Source: Sipunculus nudus (lineage: Eukaryota > Annelida > Sipuncula > Golfingiida > Sipunculidae). From it: 64,000 nt of DNA. Numbering within the stretch: the first letter of the stretch is position 1; every line of letters starts with the position of its first letter. The translations under genes and the position numbers were made by a program. Positions 58,891 through 64,000 of the stretch are shown here, one piece after another. The notes under the pieces are model-generated. The model was given only the letters and a program-made list of their open reading frames with translations, did not search any database and was not told where the DNA came from. The stretch is from the NCBI GenBank assembly GCA_026874595.1, contig CM049316.1:72199176-72263175 (forward strand), written 5' to 3'.

Positions 58891-61800
58891 TAGATAAGAC
58901 TATTTTCTTATATCATATGGGGGACTGCATCATGACGTCTAAGACACGTGACTGAGCAACACTAGCAGTGCTGGGCAAAATACACGGATTTTGATTGTAT
59001 CAGTTGCACTCATTCCTCAGTGTTCTCGTCTATGTTCTATACTTTTTATATTCTACATAAAATAAGTCGTTCTAATAAAATTAATTGCAAAGATAATATA
59101 TACTAATGAGCTGTACAGCTGTTTGATATGCCAATTGGCAGCACAAGGGACTTAGTCTAAGCTTCTATACTGTAGTATAGGCTGTCTGCTAGGTTTATGC
59201 AAAGATCCACTTGCACACACGCACTAAGCCTAATTTTTTCTTAATTGACTAAAAACATGCTTCACCAGAGAGTCACTAATTTACTGCCTTGTATCCTGTT
59301 ACTGATATCTTAATGTTACACCACATGGAGTATGATCAAGCCTGATACATGTGCTGTAATGATAGTCCTATAGGCCCTAAGTGCCCTGACGCTTGATAAG
59401 TACCTTAATTAAGGCTGTTAATTAGGAAATTTATATGACGGCTTACCTTCACAAGGCCCGTTTTACCCGAATGACAATGGGAAATATATGCCTTTGTTAC
59501 TGTCATAGTTCATGATTGATTCATTTGTTCCAGTATTATTAGAATTGATTTATATACAAAGACAGCTTACATTAAAATTTGATTTTTAGTGATTTCATCT
59601 TTTTTCAACTTCCGACATTTAGACTGATATTTCTCAGCTATTAAGTGCTAAAGAGGATTCATTTTAACACATGGAACCTTAAATATAATGCTTTACTTTA
59701 ACTAAAATGCATGATTTTATTTGAAAATTACATTTCAAATTTAAATAAAAAAAAAACAAACATTATTCTAAAATTTATTGTCATAACAATAAAACTTTGA
59801 GGCGTGAACGTTTCATCTATATGATTTTTTTCACATAACAAATCATATTCAAACATAATTACACAATAAATTTATATTGTATTTATTGTTATTTGATTGA
59901 TTACTTATAATTCTTTTACATTTCAAATTTAAATGAAACAGAGAACTATAATTTTGAAAGTATGTCACTCTTTTTTGCATATTTTTCAAATGAATATGTA
60001 TATAACTATTTTGTAATGAATTATATGAAACATAAAATATTCTAAAATCTAGATGATGTCAACCTATGTTAGAAAATGCAGAGTGTGTTTTTTTTTCTCA
60101 GCTTTCAGAAAATGTTCATAAAGGGTCCCAGAGCAGTTGTTAAGAATCATCAATGATTAAATGAGATAAGGATTACACACTCTCGTCAGATAAAACCTCT
60201 GAGACATAGGACAAGAGATTCTGCATAATAAAAAATGCTACATTTTCTATATTGGGCGGTACGTACCACAGGGCCTGCATGCACATTCAGAGTTAAAATA
60301 ATTGTAGCCCACCAGAGACTTACAAGTAAGCTATCTCTAGCTGTTATAGGCCTATAGGCCCATGTATCGGGTATGAGCACAGAAGATGAACGTATGAAAT
60401 CATCCGTTTAACCGTTTGTCACTCTGTAAATGTCACAAATTGGAAGCTAACCACTGTATAATCACTAACTTTGTGTAAATATGCTTTAGAGGGTCAACTA
60501 ATTTGCCGACAAAATGATTGGTGCACATAATTACTTAAATAAGTGTGAATGGTTAGACTTTCGTTGCTCGTGTAACAGCACACAAAGAATGATCTACTTA
60601 GGCGTGGCTTTTTCAACAAACCACTGACCAGACAAGCAGTTGCCCGGATGTAAACAAGAACGATGCAGTTCCTTTTTCTTTGTAAGCCTTTGTTTCTTAT
60701 TGTGAGATTATACCTTGTGAGGATGAGGTAATAAATTGTGAAGGCTATAATAATAAAATTATCGAATGTTTGCCAAGACAGACATTTAATTTATGAACTG
60801 CATTGCAGAGCGCATCTCTCCGTAAGTCAAAATTAAAAAAATGACTAGACAATGAGCCTCAGTGCATGAACCACAGATATTATAAGTCGTATGGTCGTAT
60901 GGTTACCAATCAAAAGTGCCAGAACAAGCCATGGAGCTATCGCTTAAAAATATTTTGTTATATATAAATCCCGCAAACAAAATGTCGAAAAGAAAATGGT
61001 TTACATTCGGTGATTGAAAGACAAAAAGACTGAAGATCGATTATTTATCGGGGTTAGGGGATGTATTTAACGGATGAGAAATGTTGGCTCATCTTGTTTT
61101 ATTCTAAAAAAATAAAAATATGAAAATATAGATTTTCAGTGGGAAACTGTCTCAATAAGATACGCACAAATATTTTACAGTTATTTAGTGGTGCTGTGCT
61201 TGTGGCAAATATTCATACATCGGTATGTTTGCCTTTAATACCTGGACATATGATGATGTTTAAATTTGCGAAAAAAGAATGGGACGCTTGGGCATTCAGA
61301 TTTTTGAAGATCTTTGACTGCAACAAGTGATATTATTGTTAGATTTATAAGGGCTAGACTGATGTAAGGAAGATATAAAGGATAATTTAGATGTCTGTTT
61401 AAAGACAAGGACGCTGTTTTCCTAAAGAAGGAAATTGGAATATGCCGCCCCCTGGGACCCACTGCCATTACTGCATGTTGATAGAAGAAATGAGTGTCAA
61501 GGGATCGAGTCATATGTTGTTCATGAATTTACTGACCCTGCAAGTGGGTCTGAGATCTGGTCATACATGCGTGAATCCGTCACTGACAACTGGGTCAATT
61601 CATATGCACAATAGAACTAAATCCTGTTCTGTGTATAGCCAGATACGACGCAGGCATTCAGATCTTTGCTGAATGCAGTTCGGCTGTTTTTGTTGGTAAC
61701 ATCCCGCAATTAATAAACACGGAATAATAACTTAAAATGATGTGTACATCATACATTATATATATTTTATATATATTATATATATATTGTAAAGAGTTTA

Positions 61801-63370
61801 TATCAATAATAAACCAAGAATAGCTCGAGCCTTATAAAAAAGATTCCTTATCCGCTAACTATATTTTACAGAAACAGGTGAACGAGATTTTGGACCGTGA
61901 GGCTGATTTATTTATAAAGCCAACAATAATTTATACTCGGTTGGCTTTGACGAGACAGATTGTGTACACAGCCATATCTTGTCATAAACGCTTTCACTTT
62001 ATGTCATTTTATACATTAATTTTAAATGTCACTGTCGCTATTTTTGTTCCGACTAAAATAGTGTGAACATCGTTACGACAAACTTGTAAGTTGCGGCCAT
62101 TGTTAACGCAGGGACCGAGTCAGCCTGGTGTAATGCGGATCACTTGTCGTTTTATTAAATGAGTACCATAACTCCCGTCAAGTTTGTTACTTGGTGATTC
62201 TGATGCGTGTTAACCGAAGCGAAACTGACTGATTTATTGAACGCCAAATCACCTCTCGAACCATGAACATCGTACATAACGCAATGTTACATCTCCGCCT
62301 GTGTATATATTGTATACACATACAGGTGTACACATATATTGTATATCTAGGGCTAAACAGTTAATCATTACCATATTGTGATTAAAATTTAAAAAAATAT
62401 ATAAATTAAAAACCCAAATTTAAAACGTCCTTAAAAAATTCAAACTTGACGTTTTTTTTATTTTTTTTTTACCACATACAGGTTTGTATGATGATAAATT
62501 TTAGGATTCATTGTTATTAGTAATGAGAAAAAAGTTCCATTTTTAGCCTGTTGGTGGCACTTTGTCTTCCGTTATGATGAATACAATACTAGAGAAAAAT
62601 GATATGCTGTTTTATCTTTTGCTCTGATGGAACTTAGGATGGCTGTCACTAGCTACAGTATGTACAACTTTACCAGGATTTGCATTTATAGCGCTTCATG
62701 GTACGCCATTTAGAGTTTACCCTACTGATCGTTTGACAGATCCGCCCAAAGACGTTTGAGCATATATTCCTTGTGTTGCATGTAGATACAATTGACCCCT
62801 ACATATTATCATTTTTCATTAATCCAGTTGTTTATAATATATAAAGAACAAAGTAACTGCGGAATGATCATTGTGTCTGAAAATATGGGCACTTGCTTGG
62901 AAGAAAATGAAATACAAGTATTAATTTTACTCTACTTAGTTCTTAGTAATTCCCGGTGGTAACAGCAAAAAATGAACCATGGGAGCATTAAGGATGAAAA
63001 CCATTTCAAGAATACTCATTTTTTATTTCTATATAAGATTGATGAAATGACTTATTATCCTACAACAAGCGGTTGAATTACATGTCAATGCTCCACGCCG
63101 ATCCGTAGGGTAAAATCTCAATAGGGTATCCTTTCACGCTATCAATGCAAACCATGCTGACGTCAGAATGAGAGTTTCTCAGTAATGTTAGAATATTAAT
63201 TATCTCTACGTCCTGTCGTACGACTGTGTCAGTATTGCTTCAGTTTGGGCAACCCCGGCTGTTGACGAGCCTCAGATTTGTTCGAGTCTATCAAATTATT
63301 TGCTAACGTGTTAGTCATTTTTTTCAACATGTAAGTCATTTTTCAAACGTGCAAGTCAATTTTGAGAGAA
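58891..63370. other. No gene seen
   Basis: About 4.5 kb of AT-rich sequence, with a TA-rich tract at 61756-61790. Only short open frames, none with recognisable similarity or paired splice sites. Confidence 0.45.
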
Positions 63371-63374
63371 CCCA

Positions 63375-63500
63375 GAGAGCTCACTACGTCGAACGCCTAT
63401 TCAAACATATGTTCATTTTGATATATGGCGACTACGTGACCCAAATATTAAAGGCCTTACTTTTAGGATACCAAACCCACTCACACAACGTTCATTCTTG
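63375..63500. repeat. Dispersed repeat, copy 2
   Basis: Partner of 58750-58890, ending 'cacacaacg' in both. Confidence 0.5.
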
Positions 63501-63612
63501 AACTGAAGACCCTACATTTAAACCAATTGATAGAGTCCATACTCTTTGTGACAAATGAAGCTTTACAGCCAAATATGAAAGCTAAAACCAGCGGGATTAT
63601 CTGACATGTCAT

Positions 63613-64000
63613 ATAAGGAAATTTCCAATTACATTCTCAAAGAAAAAGAAAACACCCATTACTGACAAAATAAAACGCGTGAGCCTAGAAAAAGAAGGGG
63701 AACAGCTAAAGTGTGATATTGGAAAAGATGAAAATATTGGAACTATTGATAATTACAAAGATTTACAGCAAGACTTTTATGATCTGATAACAGATGCTTC
63801 CATTGTTAAATCCAGAGTTGAGTGGTTTGAGCAGGGTGAGCGCAGCTAAAACATTCTTAAATTTTTAAAAGAGAAATAATGAAGACAATTATAACTAATA
63901 ATAGTACAGACTGTAGAAACAATGGATCGCAGGAAAACAATGTCTCATATTTATGATTACTATATGCAAAAAATTTCAAGATCCGCAGATTTAACATCAG
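63613..64000 (+). mobile_element. Broken non-LTR retrotransposon (LINE) fragment
   Basis: The frame from 63613 reads IRKFPITFSKKKKTPITDKI and later KSRVEWFEQGERS before TAA at 63847-63849. This resembles the LINE ORF2 linker between endonuclease and reverse transcriptase (R-x-[WF]-x-E-x-GE-[RK]-S). After a small indel, text like FLNF-KRNN and TI continues, as expected just before the RT domain. It is 5' truncated, frameshifted and runs off the window edge. Confidence 0.65.

Overview
The window is animal nuclear DNA: AT-rich, with GT-AG introns, long (TA)n tracts, minisatellites, pogo/Tigger-like transposon relics, tRNA-derived repeats and a LINE fragment. Introns full of 'gaccttgacctt' repeat text suggest a mollusc, probably a bivalve; that placement is an inference. 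I see no prokaryotic-style genes.

The main content is one large minus-strand gene that I assembled by hand from 29 coding exons between 56066 and 16829. Every intron is GT-AG and every exon joins in phase. The total is 4209 nt: 1402 codons plus a stop. It begins with a signal-peptide exon rich in His, Gly, Lys, Asp and Met. Nine copies of a ten-cysteine module follow. Exon type A carries C-x-C, C, C-x3-C and CC; exon type B carries three more Cys; exon type C is a short Lys/Gly/Asp/Met-rich linker. A terminal exon ends in a cysteine and a stop. I recognise no named family. The product should be a secreted, disulphide-rich, probably N-glycosylated repeat protein with charged His/Lys/Gly linkers. 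Matrix, mucus, adhesive or metal-binding roles are all guesses.

The modules fall into two classes. Modules 1-3 (56.1-44.6 kb) are diverged and have varied linkers, including two 30-bp microexons. Modules 4-8 (43.8-20.0 kb) are near-identical and come from tandem duplication of an about 5 kb C-A-B genomic cassette whose introns are also alike. Their A exons look mosaic, as expected from gene conversion. Module 9 (19.1-16.8 kb) is a divergent cap.

The 3' end of the gene (16.6-22.3 kb) is duplicated at 62-5786. That copy keeps the last four exons, but its A exon is 290 bp instead of 289 and frameshifted, so it looks like a partial pseudogene. Between the copies (5.8-16.6 kb) lie a possible acidic-protein exon (6138-6564, minus), a 530-bp tandem repeat, a pogo-like relic and simple repeats. 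Upstream of the gene (56.1-64.0 kb) are a candidate promoter, an about 165-bp tandem array, dispersed repeats and a broken LINE fragment at the right edge.
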